From NCBI GenBank assembly GCA_022836615.1, contig MU405214.1, forward strand, positions 372,001 through 436,000: a stretch of 64,000 bases of DNA, given 5' to 3'. A program made the translations under genes and the position numbers. Under the pieces are notes generated by a model, which worked only from the letters and a program-made list of their open reading frames with translations, made no database searches and had not been told where the DNA came from. The stretch is from Annulohypoxylon bovei var. microspora (lineage: Eukaryota; Ascomycota; Sordariomycetes; Xylariales; Hypoxylaceae). Shown here piece after piece: positions 12,719-25,700 of the stretch; positions within the stretch are counted from its first letter, which is position 1, and every line of letters starts with the position of its first letter.

Positions 12719-14178
12719 TTACGAGTTTCGTCTTTGCTTGCACTTGTCATGTAGTAAATGTCCATTGCGAGCCTGTGGGGCGAATTAGTGGGTTATTCGA
12801 AGATGTGGCATAGTTTAAAGCTTACAGTAGTTCTCGTGAACTCGGCACCACAGTTGGGGCATGTAGCCTTAGCTGCCTGTCCCGATTTCTCGCGCTGATG
12901 CCTTAAGAGATTGCTGAAGGTTGAAAATTGTCGTCCGTTGCAACCGTGCTCCCAGCACTGCGGCTTAGGTCGACTTTGAACAACACGGACATGGCCGGCT
13001 TCCTGCCCTGAGCTTCCAGAAGACAGAACTTGGGGAGGCTGAACAGGATACATCATCCCAGCATCATGCATCGGTGGCGACGGGCGGCTGTTTCGGTCAT
13101 TAGAAATGGAAATTCATGCGAGTGGCCGTTATTCTACTAACCTATAGTGCGAAGATAAGCTGTGGGCGGATGGTGGTGGCGGAGGGTAGCCCGGTGAGTA
13201 ATTTAAGCCCAGGTAATCGCTAGGCGGCCTATTTTGCCGATCATCAGCATTGAAGAATTTAAGTGGCGCTATCATAAAATTACTCACATTGAAGAAAATT
13301 GATGTGTGAACATCGGGCTGCCGTGGTCAGGGAGAGGTGATGTGGAGTAAGATGGCATATATGACCCCGCCATAGTAGTTGCGGGCTCTGCAAGGAGTGA
13401 TATTTGCGACGGCGCCGTCGAGTATATCGGCACAGGCGAAGCTGAAGAAAACTCGTGTATCGAAACCGGCGGTGACTGAGAAGCAGAAGAATAAGTGCTC
13501 ATAGCTCGGCGCGCGCGTGCTGTCGACTTCGAATCCCGTCGGGCCTGGTCCCGCTGCCTCTTAAGTTCTCGTTGCTCCGGTGTCAATGTGAATCGGGGCG
13601 GGCTGGAAGTTAAAGATCGAGATCCACTTGGAGGGGTCATGCTAGCATCGGAGCCATGACCGATGGAGCTCATATCGTGACCTAATAAATCCGAACCTGA
13701 ATCAAGACTGTTGGGCCAAGTGAAGGAGGAGCGTGGAATGCCTATTTCCAACCTCGGGTCGAATGCTACAGCTACGGTACTGTCTATTGTGAGCTGTACG
13801 TCCTATACTGATCAATGCGCATAAAGAAGCTCACCTCATAGTTGATGTTGCTGGGGGTGGTAAAGAAGATGACGAAGAAGAGCTATCTCGCGCTGGATCT
13901 ACACGTAGTAAAGGTGTGCCTTGAGACTGTGATTTTCCCTCGCTCCACTCAGCATCCAAAAAACTCTGAGAAGGATAAGACGTAGGTTCTTGGAAATAAG
14001 TCGTAGAACGATGTGGGAGGCGGTTGATATAAGACGGCGGTTGAGGTCTATGAGACGAATCGATAAGATTTAAGTTGCGAAATCCACTTGTCGTCGAATT
14101 CGTGCTACTAGCTCTTGATCTAGGTAGGTGTGAGTAAGAGTCTTGGGGATCTCGTTCAGATCGAGAGCGATAGTCCAT
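12719..14178 (-). CDS. C-terminal C2H2-like zinc-finger protein, five exons
   Basis: I rebuilt five exons: 14178-13835, 13779-13288, 13228-13142, 13087-12826 and 12772-12719. The introns are 53-59 nt with GT-AG ends, and the joined frame is 412 residues. The N-terminal half is Ser/Pro-rich and probably disordered. A basic stretch at about 182-205 contains ELKRQRDQARRDSK. The C-terminus holds two zinc-finger-like motifs: C352/C357/H371, lacking an obvious second histidine, and C384/C387/H400/H403 with C406. The last intron cuts the second finger; joining restores FTRTTARNGHLLHDKC. Proteins with this basic region plus C-terminal finger pair occur widely in filamentous ascomycetes, usually unnamed. 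A nuclear DNA-binding role is inferred from the fingers only. The start is the ATG at 14178. The exon 1/2 junction (AG|T ACC) is the one choice I tested that keeps the frame open into LEIGIPRSSF. Confidence 0.85.
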
Positions 14179-15757
14179 TATGCCGAAGTAACAGGTCTCA
14201 TCGAGGTTTATAGCTGGTAAGAAAGCACGTACAATATATGTTGTCTATACTCTGTCTTAGGTTGGTATAAGACTATTGTCCGTTGGGAAGCAAGATGGGA
14301 AGGCGATCTGTAGGACTTATAATAAAGACCAAAGGCGTAGCTGTCTAGCAAAGGCGAGAGTGTGTAAGAGATAGTCGTGAAGGAAGATCTTGTACAGCAA
14401 GGTATGGTAAGCTGTTTTGTATTTAAGAATCTCTCAGCCTCAATGGTCGCGATGGCAGGACAAGAGGAACATCAAGTGCTTATAAATTTATCACCTGTGG
14501 AGCTTCTTGACCTTACGTATGTATGCTACTGCGTGGGAAACGGCTTCCCTGTCACCAGAAAAGATGTGTACCGTGGAGTACATCTTACATTCGACTCCGT
14601 AGTGAGGAGTATGCTAGTACTTCTTACATGGGTCAACAAGTCAAAAGGCGGGTACGACGTAAGTAGGGCATGGCAGGGTGAAGAAGTGGGTGAGGGTGTG
14701 GGTGTGGGGTGGAACCAACGAAGGTCCTACTACATACCTACATACATAGCACATGCATTGGTGGAAGTACCTCGCCTGTGTGGATCTTCTTCATCAGTAC
14801 TATGTATGTATAATGAGTCGACAAGGGTCAGATAGGCCCATACATGGACGGGAGACGGGGCAGATAGACAGGCAGGGTTGGTGGGAGGAGAGCGGGGGTC
14901 AGATGGATACAGCATCGAAAGGTACAAGATGATAGTGGTTTAAAGGTAGGCTCTAGCAATTCTCTCTCTTCTCTCTCCCCTTCGATGTTGCGTGTAGGGG
15001 TCCTATCATACCCCGGCGATCGATTGCTTGATCATGTTCGGTTCGACATGGTAGCAGCCTAGCAATTGATCCCAGGCGATTCTGGCAGGGTCAGAAATGG
15101 GTGCTTTGCTGACAGGGGAGGCTTTGGTTGCTTGGTACCTGGCATCATCTATAATAAAAGTAGCTTCGAACGGGGGGTAGGCAGAGTAAGAGTGATAAGG
15201 CAGCATGCGCGTGGTTCATGTGTTGCGTCAAAGGCGTGTAGAGAAGCTGCAGAGTCCGAGACTTGGGTGCTGGGATGAGATTTCGGAGCCGTGGTGTGTA
15301 GCTAAGTCTCAAGCGCGACAAGCCTAGCACGGCAGCACGGGGTACCTAGTGGCTTTTGCGTTTATTCACGGAGAGGAGAGAGTGAGCGGGCAGTGCTAAT
15401 TCTGCGACTTGTTTCTTAGTCGACCTGCCTTATCCATACCGACAAATCTCGCCCACATAACGTGTAGCTCATCAAAACCGTACTGTACTGCGCGTATAAT
15501 ACGGCACGGCATGCATACGCCTGCAAGGGTCTTCTTGTGCAAGAGTAGAAGCATCAGGAGAGCGAGCTAAGGTGTCATGAACAAGACTGAGCAGTCGACG
15601 CATTAAGAGAATGCGAGAGTCCACAGTCAAGGGTACAGTGTGATCGCGCAAGTAAAAAGTCCATATGTCTCTGAGAGGAGAATGACGTCTGAATCGTACC
15701 TGGTGTAGTACAATAAACCCGTAAATCCGAAAGTCTTGGTCTTGGTTATCTCAGTGC
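14179..15757. other. Upstream region of the zinc-finger gene
   Basis: Probable promoter and 5' UTR of the minus-strand zinc-finger gene. A plus-strand frame at 14377-14835 (152 codons, GTG-headed) is open but has no recognisable domain and lies in the likely promoter. I treat it as chance. Confidence 0.55.
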
Positions 15758-15871
15758 CTCAGACTTATTTCTGAAGGAACGCCACACCCGACGAAAGTGG
15801 CGCAGCAACAATATGGTCCGTGCATATGTATATGTGGGGCAGGAGTGGCGTTCCTTCAGAAATAGTCTGAG
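15758..15871. mobile_element. Short inverted-repeat element (MITE-like), CTCAGAC ends
   Basis: The left arm CTCAGACTTATTTCTGAAGG (15758-15785, continuing to CGCCAC) faces the right arm at 15845-15871. The right arm is its reverse complement apart from one extra T in the left copy. The arms are ~27 bp around a ~59-bp loop, 114 bp in all. There is no coding capacity. I cannot see a clear target-site duplication, so the exact ends and transposon class are unsettled. Its terminal heptamer CTCAGAC is shared with the element at 16608-16714. Confidence 0.65.
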
Positions 15872-16089
15872 AACATGTAGTGGTGATAATCCCTGCAGTG
15901 GTGAAATTTTACGTATGGTCAAAAGTTTAACATCAAATTATTCGACAACAACGTATAAGATCCCTTTTAAAACATGACTCGGGGCTAGTTATATCTTGTA
16001 TAAAGCCTTTTATCTATTTAAAATACCGTTCCAGCCAAAATCAAAGATATCCTAAGCTTAAACGAGAAAATTTCCAGTGGTGAACAACC

Positions 16090-16306
16090 ATAACCGTTTG
16101 CTCGAAAGCGATAACACCACAACCAATGCCCGGGTCGATCTCAAACTTGAGGATTGGCATATTAACTGCTACCCCTACGTCCGAGTATCTTTTTAACTTA
16201 ATCAAAGCTTGAAAAGTTGGATGATATCGGGGGATTGATCCAATTATAACCGTTTGCTCAAAGGCGATAACATCATAACCAAGAAGCTGATCGATCTCAA
16301 ACTTGA
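16090..16306. repeat. Diverged direct repeat, 156-bp offset
   Basis: Two ~61-bp copies start ATAACCGTTTGCTC, at 16090-16150 and 16246-16306, and end GATCTCAAACTTGA. They differ mainly by transitions, such as GAAAGCG versus AAAGGCG and CACCACAACC versus CATCATAACC. The surroundings become AT-rich to about 16560. This is consistent with a decayed repeated element. Confidence 0.7.
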
Positions 16307-16607
16307 ATACTAGCTAGTCATGCGATAGCTGTACGCCCGACAGCTTTTATATTAGCCATAGCTTGTGTTGTTGTTGTTGTTGCGCGGCAGCAGGTCGGCG
16401 TAATATGGATTATATTGACTTGCGACGCGTAACAATATTAGCTCAAAACGCGTAATAAAGCTGAATTTGATGAATACTATAAAACAAGTTAATAGATATT
16501 TATATATATGGATTATTACTTACTTATAATTTTATACATTTAATTATTAAAAAAAAACAAGTGAGGGTTTTTTTTTACCAATGGATTAAAAAAAACCACC
16601 ACATGCC

Positions 16608-16714
16608 CTCAGACCAGTGGAATGTTTTTTGTGTTTTGTTGAGTTTTGCGCTTTGATTGGTTGAAATTGCCGTGGCTAAAAAGGTACAAACAAAAACAAA
16701 CCCACTGGTCTGAG
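16608..16714. mobile_element. Short inverted-repeat element, CTCAGACCAGTGG ends
   Basis: The left end CTCAGACCAGTGG (16608-16620) and right end CCACTGGTCTGAG (16702-16714) are perfect inverted copies. Similarity continues inward over another ~15-20 bp of T/G-rich sequence facing A/C-rich sequence. The total is 107 bp, too short to code. It looks like a MITE remnant; no convincing target duplication is visible. It starts with the same CTCAGAC as the inverted repeat 850 bp to the left. Confidence 0.65.
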
Positions 16715-19700
16715 CTCGCTGAGATAAGGTCTTGGTGACTCCGAGTCTGAGGCCGTTGCTAAGGCTGCATCATCCGGGACCGATGTGGATGAACGGAGCT
16801 TCTTTTTTTCTCATCCACGGCGAAGAAGGATTTGGGGCCATCTCAAAACAATCCAAACAACTGATTCGACTTTTCAACCCTCGACCGCGAGATGCGGTCG
16901 ATCGCATGGCAATGGCAGGCATTGTGAAGCACCCCATGAATGACAGAGCATGGCGATGTCCGCGGCGCGTCAACTACTACTATTAGTTTACATATGTTAG
17001 GCCAAGGTCGTTGCAGGAATCTAAAATGAAACAGAGGGTATGACTGTGTGACGAATTTGGAATAAGAGAAGAATAATGGTAGAAATGTTCGATGGGGGAG
17101 GTTGAGTTGCATCGAAGACAAGCCACTAGTTTGGTGGATTGCAGGTTGCGAAAGGTAGAAAAGTCGAAATGGCTCTTTAATTGAAAGAGGAGGTACATAG
17201 GATCGCAATCCTTGTATGTATAAATGTATCGTCCTTACCTTATTCGTGGATGGACGCAAGAGGCAGGGACGCACGAACCAGCTTTGGCAACTTGGTACTT
17301 CTGAATGTCACCATGTTACTGTTAAAATAACCGTATAATCTTGGCTTTAACGTTTGAGAGCAAGGGTTTATTGGCAAGCGCTGGCGTTTAATTTAGTCGC
17401 TTAACTTATTATTAAACGTACCCCAACTATTTTGAGGAGTGCTTTTAAAATCATCACTTTTATGTACATTCATAATAGTAGTAGTACATACTAGTATCGG
17501 AGGCACAGTTTCTATTCTAAGGTTGTTATTTCTTGCTTACTTTTAATATGGTGGTAGCTCTTAAGATCTAACAAATCTTAACGACCAGAGAAAATTTCTC
17601 CCATTCCTCCACGTAGTGCTAAAATCGGCAGTTAGAAGAGGATTTAAACTTCTTTGTATATGGATGTTATACGGAAAATAATATATCCCTAACGGTTATT
17701 TCTAGGGATGATTCATATATACGTCTAAGCATGTAGCTAATATCATGGTTGTGGTCTTGGTAATAGTTATATTGTGGTGTGGTAGTATCTTGTCATTTGA
17801 GATTGACGTTATGTAAGAAATTTGGTTAACAGAGATCAAATCATGTCGACATATTCCCAAGGTTTCTTTCCTCTTTAGAATATTCGAACCAAACTTGAAA
17901 ATAGTAAGGTTCTAATAGGTACCCGAAATACCTGGAGAACTGCAGCTACCGTATCAGGCCTCAAAGTCACGGAAGTACGGACCTTTGACAGTGTCCGTAT
18001 ATTTTACGCACGCCCATCGGCTGCTGTGTTGCTGTGCCGCTCAAGCTATCTAGGCTGCTAGGTATGCTTGTATGTTCTAAGAAAACAACCCGAATAAGAG
18101 AACTTGGAAGGTTAAAAAACAGTCAAAACAACTAAACATTCATAATTCATATGTTAAAGGCAGGTATGTATCCCTGGGTAGGGCTAATCCAGTTCAAAAT
18201 ATCGATATTCTAAAAGTATGCCTAATTCAATGCAACCTTGAACCTCCTGCATCGTGTAGCCGAAACATACTATCTAAGCTCAGCAGTGGCTAATGCCTTA
18301 TCCGAAGCCCACATATCAAGGTTAGAATATTCTGTTCTATTTTCGTTCTCATATGTGGGTAAAAAAGTCATTCGAGCCATTCGAGCCACTCGATACTGAA
18401 TGTAGCAACGCCACGCTCTCGCAAACCCACTCGGTGGCACACGGAAGTCCCATAGTTCCGGTCTTACCTCTTTTTAATATTGAGTGGACCAAATGTCATT
18501 CTATCTCCGGGGCACTTCGGACCCGGTGTCCTACCTGATTCCGCTTTTCAAAGGTCAACGATTAATTCCGTTACAGACGATAGGTAATTTCTGGGATGAG
18601 CTCCTTTAGATGATAAAGCTAATAAGTTTTGTAGACTTCTGGGCAATGTATAGAACACTGACAGTATAGCCTCTCTAGTAGGTGTATGTGAGCGCGTCTA
18701 TTTTGACCCTGCTTCGACAAGCCAAGCATAGCAGGGCTATGACAGCCATTATGGACATAGCACCCACCAGCAAGCTTCATTTGCCGCCATCTGGGTTTGT
18801 TAGTGGGCAGCGGTGCCCTGTACGTCATGGAGCTTGTGAATCCTTTTGCAACGGCCCGCTTAGAGCGACGGCGTCGACGCTATAGAAAGAGCCTATGAAA
18901 GCACAACCCCTCCCCCACTAGCTACCTAACCTAGGGCACACCTCGAGCAACGCCGCAACGCTAATACTTGAATAGCAGAAAGGAGGAAGCAATGAATATT
19001 TCTAAATATTGGCACGAGGAACTCGATTCTTAAAAGGGAAAGCGTATCTCGCTTGGATAACATCTTGTGCTATGAATGGAACGAGTATTCATGACTCCTG
19101 CCATATTTAGTAAGTACCTAAATATTGATCATATCGCTTGTTTCATAGTACGAACTAAAGCTGAATTCAATCTCGAGGCGTTAGAAGAGCCTGCCATTCC
19201 TATCATGGGAATATCTCACCGCCGTAGTTGTCATATTTACCGCGCTTCTGAACCAAACGAACTTTCTATCTTCGCAAAGAATTGCCCGCCTCAATAATAT
19301 CGAGAGCTGAGATCTCTTGGTTGCCTTGCCGTGTTCATGATAGTGTGACAGCCATGGCCGGCTTGCAGGTATATTTGCGTCGGCCACTGGTCGTTGTCAT
19401 GCGGCAAGCAACATAGCCTGCTTTCAAGGCCCCCAGACCCCCAGATCGGGAACTAAACGGAGATATAGAAATGTTCTAGCATATTTCTAGAAGCATGTCC
19501 TCGTCCAGAAATACGTGGAACGAATAGTTCGCTGATGAGGCTAATAAAAAAAAAGCCATGAATGAACAGGCCGGCGTCTAATCTCTCCGAAATGATAGAA
19601 GCTGAATAGACAATGTCGTTTGGTGCAAGATTGAATCTGAAGCGCGCCTAAATGTGATATTAGACTGGTCAATCCTTTTTTCTCCATCTCCTTCCTAAGC

Positions 19701-22700
19701 TAGTAAATGTGTAGATCGACTGTATCTTAGTACCCCAGACATTTTGAGAGACAATACATATATCACGAAAGTCTTTGGATGTCAGATTGCTTTTAATATT
19801 TTGGTGTTGTTGAAGAACTCGGATTGCTGTTTTATTGTATTTGTTGTATTTATTGTGGAGAGGTTAGCATTTCGCGGTCGTTGGCTGGAGCATTTCCGAG
19901 TGTTTGGGAAGGGATACACTCTGTTGTTAGTGTTCCAGAATGGCGGTATTGGGAGAAAAAACCGTGACCAATATTTTGGTGACACAATTGATTGGAGCAA
20001 GATGATACATACATACTTCGAGTCTTCTACGCCCCACGTTTGGAGTTTTTTGTTCTTTAAATCCTTCCCGATTGGATTCGGGATTTTCTTTGATTACATG
20101 AGCCAATTGCAAATGCCTAAAGCCACGAGGCTTCCAGGAACATTACGTAAGGTTTCTACCAATAAGAATAGGTCTGGGAAAAAAAGATGGTGTGTAGTTT
20201 CCACAAATATGTCATAGCTTATTATGTCAGCGACATACATATATAGGTACTTAGATACATATTCTGAAACAACATTCAACTTGAACCTTATTGATTCCAG
20301 CCACATCTCATCAAGGATCCATCTGACTATGAGTGGAGACATGGAGACATGACGATCTTTTTTTCCCTTAATTTTTACTGTAATTGTTCAACCCCTCGTC
20401 ATCATCATCATCTTCTTCATTATTAGCACCATAATCGTTTTAGTTCTAGTTTCGTTCTATTTTCTATTTATTCTCATGCGCTCTAAATTATCACATTAGC
20501 GATTCGACGATGTACTCCTCTTTCTACGACGATGTAAAGTAATTTTAAGCAGCTTCGAGATTACCTAAGTATCAATATGCAATCCTCCGATGTATGTTTG
20601 GTTGAGATTACGACTCTGCTGGCAGATTGTCTAGGTTACCCTCCAGCTCAATCTAACTTGCATACGGAATAAATGCAGCTGCTTGTTTCAGCTAAGCAGC
20701 TGATAGGGCTGGAGATGATGACCACCGAATAACACCTGCGAGCAATCGCAGCCTCATTGGCGAGAATCACAAGTGGCGAGTCTTAGCGAATTGATTAGCA
20801 TGTCGACGATCTTTGCCCTCTAGCAATGCTGGCTACATTTACTGCTACTGTAAATTTCGGTCATGCCTTGAGGTTACGCGCAGCATGTGCTCAACCGGAT
20901 ATGAGCAACGAGCAATCTAGCAAGGAGAGTCCAATTCGTCGAAATCCATACCTTTACTTCGTTAGTATTGGTTATTAATCGATCTATCTTATGTCCTACA
21001 ATAGATCCGATTCAATTCCCCTACTACAAATCAAGGCAGCTTTGTACTAGCAAGCCTCCGAATGTGCGGGCAATAATTCACCACGATGATAATATTATGT
21101 GGCTTGTATGGACCGCAAACCAGTACTTCATCAGCTACTTACTTACCTAGGTACCCATGCTTTAAGTGGTTCATAAACCTTCCGCGGAGCCGTCAGTCCG
21201 GATGAATCCAGTTTACCTGAATTGCAACGTCGGTGCTCATGGCTGTTCGATAAATGTTCTTCGTCTACTCTGTTGCATCAATGCAATAGGTAGACACCTT
21301 TCGTATGAACACACCAAGGCTGTATGTGCTCCCACAAATTAGAGCTGCTCGTCGATTCGCTTGCGCTATCGTCCTGAGTGGTCCGATAGACGCCGCATCA
21401 GACACGTGAGACAATTTTTCGGTTGACACCCTACTATCACATCAACCCCCCTGGAGCTACCGAGTTAAAAAATTGATATGCACACCGACTTTCTATTTGT
21501 CTGTCGAAGACATTGTCTACACGAACTGTCGGAGAACCAAACACACTCATTTTGACTCTAATGCTCGCCGACCTCACAACACAAAGTAACACACCCACGG
21601 CCGCCATAATTATGCTGCCCGCCTTTCTCTCTCATAAGAAACAGGCGGACAACTTTTGATTTCTCGCCTCGTACGAAGTCATAAAGTTTCACCGTGAGAA
21701 GGACCGTCCTGCAGAAATGCTTTACCGTTACCTCGAGAGACACAAGACCAATGGTGTGCGACCTGGGGCATCTCGAGAAGCTCTCATTTGTGAGGGTACC
21801 TGTTCTACTAATCGTCAATTGCAACACCAGCCGCGTCTTCGTCCAAATTACGTCTTCGAAAGGTCGGGCGTCATACATAGAATGTACTTATTCTCGACGC
21901 ATACATCCTATCATATAACTTTTTTTTTCTCGGAACCTCGGAACCTGAATATGGCTTGTAAGCAAACCGCAGAATCGAATCTAAGATGACTGACTAGATT
22001 TGCATTCCTGCATGGTGCAACAAGGGTTTGGGTCGTGATGAAGGGTTGAGGTTCATAATCTAGGTTCTTACATGAGGGTCCTGATCATGGTGCTTTTCCC
22101 TATTCCTGAATAGTTCTCAGGCCCCACCCGCTCTTCGTGTATCTGCTTTATACCGAAATGTTTATTTTATTTTATTTTTCATTAAACCCGCCGAAGGCGA
22201 ATTTACTCTCCGGCATGATAAGATACTCGTTTCTGGCGGCATACGGCGTAAATAAGATACCAGTCACTCGACCGGCAAACTGCTTACAACGATCTGGTAA
22301 AGTAAAATAATAAAAAATAATAAAGGCTCGAGCTTCGTAAACAACAAGCAATACCTACTGTCTCAACTCAGCCCTGCAGCTCATTGAGTAGTACGGAGTA
22401 CAACCAACGGTTCTCAAGGCCAAGAAGCAAGGCGACCCAAGGCCGCTCTGCTAAACATAGTTCAAGCTCCATAATTCTCTTTGGAGATCCACGGTGTCTT
22501 AGTGCATACTATAGTGCCAAGCAGTTGGCCGCACGAGCTCTTTTACAACAGCTATCATGATAATCAAAGTAGCGGACAAAATTCAGATCGAATGTGACCG
22601 AGGCCAACCGAGTACGACAATCGACATGAGTTGAAGGGTGTTACATCTACCCACATTGACATCATCCATAGAGACAACAAGAAGTCCCTAGGACTTTGAA

Positions 22701-25700
22701 GAGAAGCGTATGAGCTTCCGGCAGAGTTAGCTTCCGCTGTCATATATGCCGTTAATCGCAGCAATGCGTATTGTACAACCCCATCTGCTTACTTTATTGT
22801 TCCCAAATCGGTATTTCGCAGCCAATACGATAAACAAAACATGCTGAGCTCTGAACACTAACCAAAGGACACATAGCGGACAAGTTCTACAGACACCTCA
22901 ATTCACCGACCCGGTAAAGAAACATACATAGTATCGCGAATTGATTGCTGCTTCGCCGTAGAAGCTAAACAATAGCTAACCTGACCTAAGCACCAAGATC
23001 CACACCTTCGCTTCGCCTTTTCACGCGTCGCGAAAGTACTTACTCTTTTAGGTTGGCTTCTTGATCGTCGGTACCTACCATTACCCCAGGCTCCATAGGC
23101 CATTAAGTTTGTTCAGGTTAGTGGATGGTGTCAATCTAACGGTATGATATACCCCTGGTCAGTCCCTAGTCGGTCTCTGTGGACCTGTGACAATATGATA
23201 AGTACCCATAAGTGAAGAATGTGGCCTGTCAAATGAGACCATGGTATGTACTTAAAAAAGTACTGGCAGACTGGGTCTCATCACCGCAAATCAGATCGTC
23301 AAGTAATTGACGAAATTCCCCATCCGTGCAATATCGACTTTGAGCATACCTACCCCTAGTCCATATTCCTACGATATACTATTATCATAACCTAGTTCAC
23401 AACCTACATATAGAAGATTTAGAGAATCATACCTTTGAGTGATGGGGGAGGATCTTAGGTAATTTCTCCTAATAGAGGGCCAGACCATCAAGAGCGTTCC
23501 AATATCATGAACCACCCAACGACTTACTCAGCTAGCTAGCCCCTTTCTAGACACTCAAGTAACATTACCTAGGCCGACGCGTCGAAATTATAAGATAACA
23601 AAATATGCACAACCTCAGAGGTAAAAGGACTCTGCTTAAGTGTGTCTTCCCAGGGGTAGATCACCGCAGTTGGAGCGACTTGACGCGGGTAGAATTTGAT
23701 CCCACAAGATCCCAAGCTTTAAGTTATCTCCTAGGGACGAGAGAGTTGGTAATTACTTATGGCCTCGACCGATCAACCGATCGTCTTCGATTTGGTGAGA
23801 TTGTATTGATCGAGAAAAGTTCGACGAGCGGAGCCGCGACCACGGTCATGGTCCGCCTCCATGACCACTTCTTGCTGAGCCGCTTTCTCGCATGGGCGGT
23901 TAACTAGATCAGCCTTCAGCCATGCTTCACTAGGGCTTTCCAGCGCTGATGTTTTACAGCATACATGACCTACTGCCAGTAAGAAACGCTGTAATTTACA
24001 CTTAAGGAGATGAAATGAACTAGCATCTATTTCTACGGCGCTGGCACTACAACGGGTAATCCGAGTGGCGAGGGCAACTTAGAACACATACACATGAACC
24101 TGCCTTGGCGGCAACGAGCTTCAGTTGGTAGAATAAATTGGGGGCTCTGATGTAGCTTATTCGTTGGCTTCATCGTGTAATTTGAAAATCGCTATGTCTT
24201 TCCCCTGAACCGAGCCTCTTGGGCTGAGTGATGCTAACCGCCCTCTGATAGACACATCGACAAGGCCACCAACTATTTCTTGCCCTGGCCAACGGCATAT
24301 ATTCATGTGCCTGATAACTTTCTTATCTCGTTGGCGTGTTTCTCCACGCCCTATAATCTAATTAGTGTTGTTCGACCAATAAAAGATCGCCGTGGGCTTG
24401 ACGTGGATAGTGGTAAATATATCCATCCCGATATGATGACGGGATTGTTACACTAGGCTGCCCTATGACAGCTCACAAATATGCTAGACGTGGTGTTACT
24501 ATTCGGAGAACTATGCCTATAACTTCAGTTCACTCTATTGGGCATACTCCGAGTTTCTTGACCTACATCTACGAGACCTCCTTTCCGACCATCGTGTGCC
24601 ATCGGTAGTCCAGGGGCAAGGAGAAGTAACAGCATGAGTTTTACACACACCCGCTAACAGATAATACAAAGATTAACTAACACGAATTATTTACACATCA
24701 TAAGCTCGACAGCTAAACAGCCTTGTTACTCCTCGGGAACGCAAGGTATCGTTGTTGTTTACCTCTAACATGAGGACTACGAAAAAGGAGGTCATAAAAC
24801 AGGATAAAAATACCCATGATTGATCGGATAAGGTCTACGGTGGTATTTGGAATATTCTTACAAAGTGATGTTTCGTAGACGACACACCGAAAATCATGCT
24901 AACGACTGGTCACCCCTATGTTGACCATCAGATGACTCCGAAGCTGTGGTGTAGGTGCAACCAATAATCTAGAAGGACATCCAATCTCTAGCAATTCACC
25001 CAGGCACGATTTGATCATGCCGCGTCCATAGATAGAAGACGAACTATCCACTAACAGGGCAATGGTTCGTCTCGTCGATATGCCGATGCCCCCTCCCGGT
25101 CAGCTTCATCGCAAGTAACCACACCATGGTTCCGAATGTGCCGTGCCGCTACTCCTCCCGCACCGCTAGGGTTGTACGTATGCTCGGGGTGTAGAAGGAA
25201 TCATCAAGCGATCCTCTTCCTAGATTTGCTTCTAGCGAACACGCTCGAGCTACTGCGATCTCAGCCTTAGCGTCTGCAAGTCCAACCATACAAGGTAAAC
25301 ATAGCGAGATCTTACCTATTCGAGAGCAAGATAATACGATTACGATTGCACCGTTGAATTCTATCAAGAAAGTTTTCGACATACCAGGTAGGTATATTAT
25401 TACGAGCCTCACATTCATCGTTCTTGGATCCATTAGCTACCTAGAGGTACTCAACCGTAACGACCCTTGTCACCTCCTAGTATGTTAGCCGTGAGTATAG
25501 TATCATGAGGTGTGATTATAACCCTAGAATATCAGATCATGAAAGAAAGCGCCACACCACATGGACACGCATAATGCTCCCGTAAACAGACATAAAACAT
25601 TACGCCTTCTCTTGAGGAGCCAATGAGAGACATGTTTCGCGGAGGAACCATCTCCCATCGGACTTGTATCCATAGGGAAATTCGTCGTACTCTTACAATA

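Noticed and set aside
14377..14835. 152-codon plus-strand frame
   Set aside because: GTG-headed, in the likely promoter of the zinc-finger gene, with simple G-rich and CATAC sequence in its second half.
19744..20217. 157-codon plus-strand frame
   Set aside because: Starts at TTG with no upstream ATG, shows T-rich codons and no domain; probably chance in AT-rich DNA.
22155..22325. Possible AT-rich inverted-repeat element
   Set aside because: The T-rich left and A-rich right tracts pair only through low-complexity sequence, and no sharp ends or target duplication are visible.
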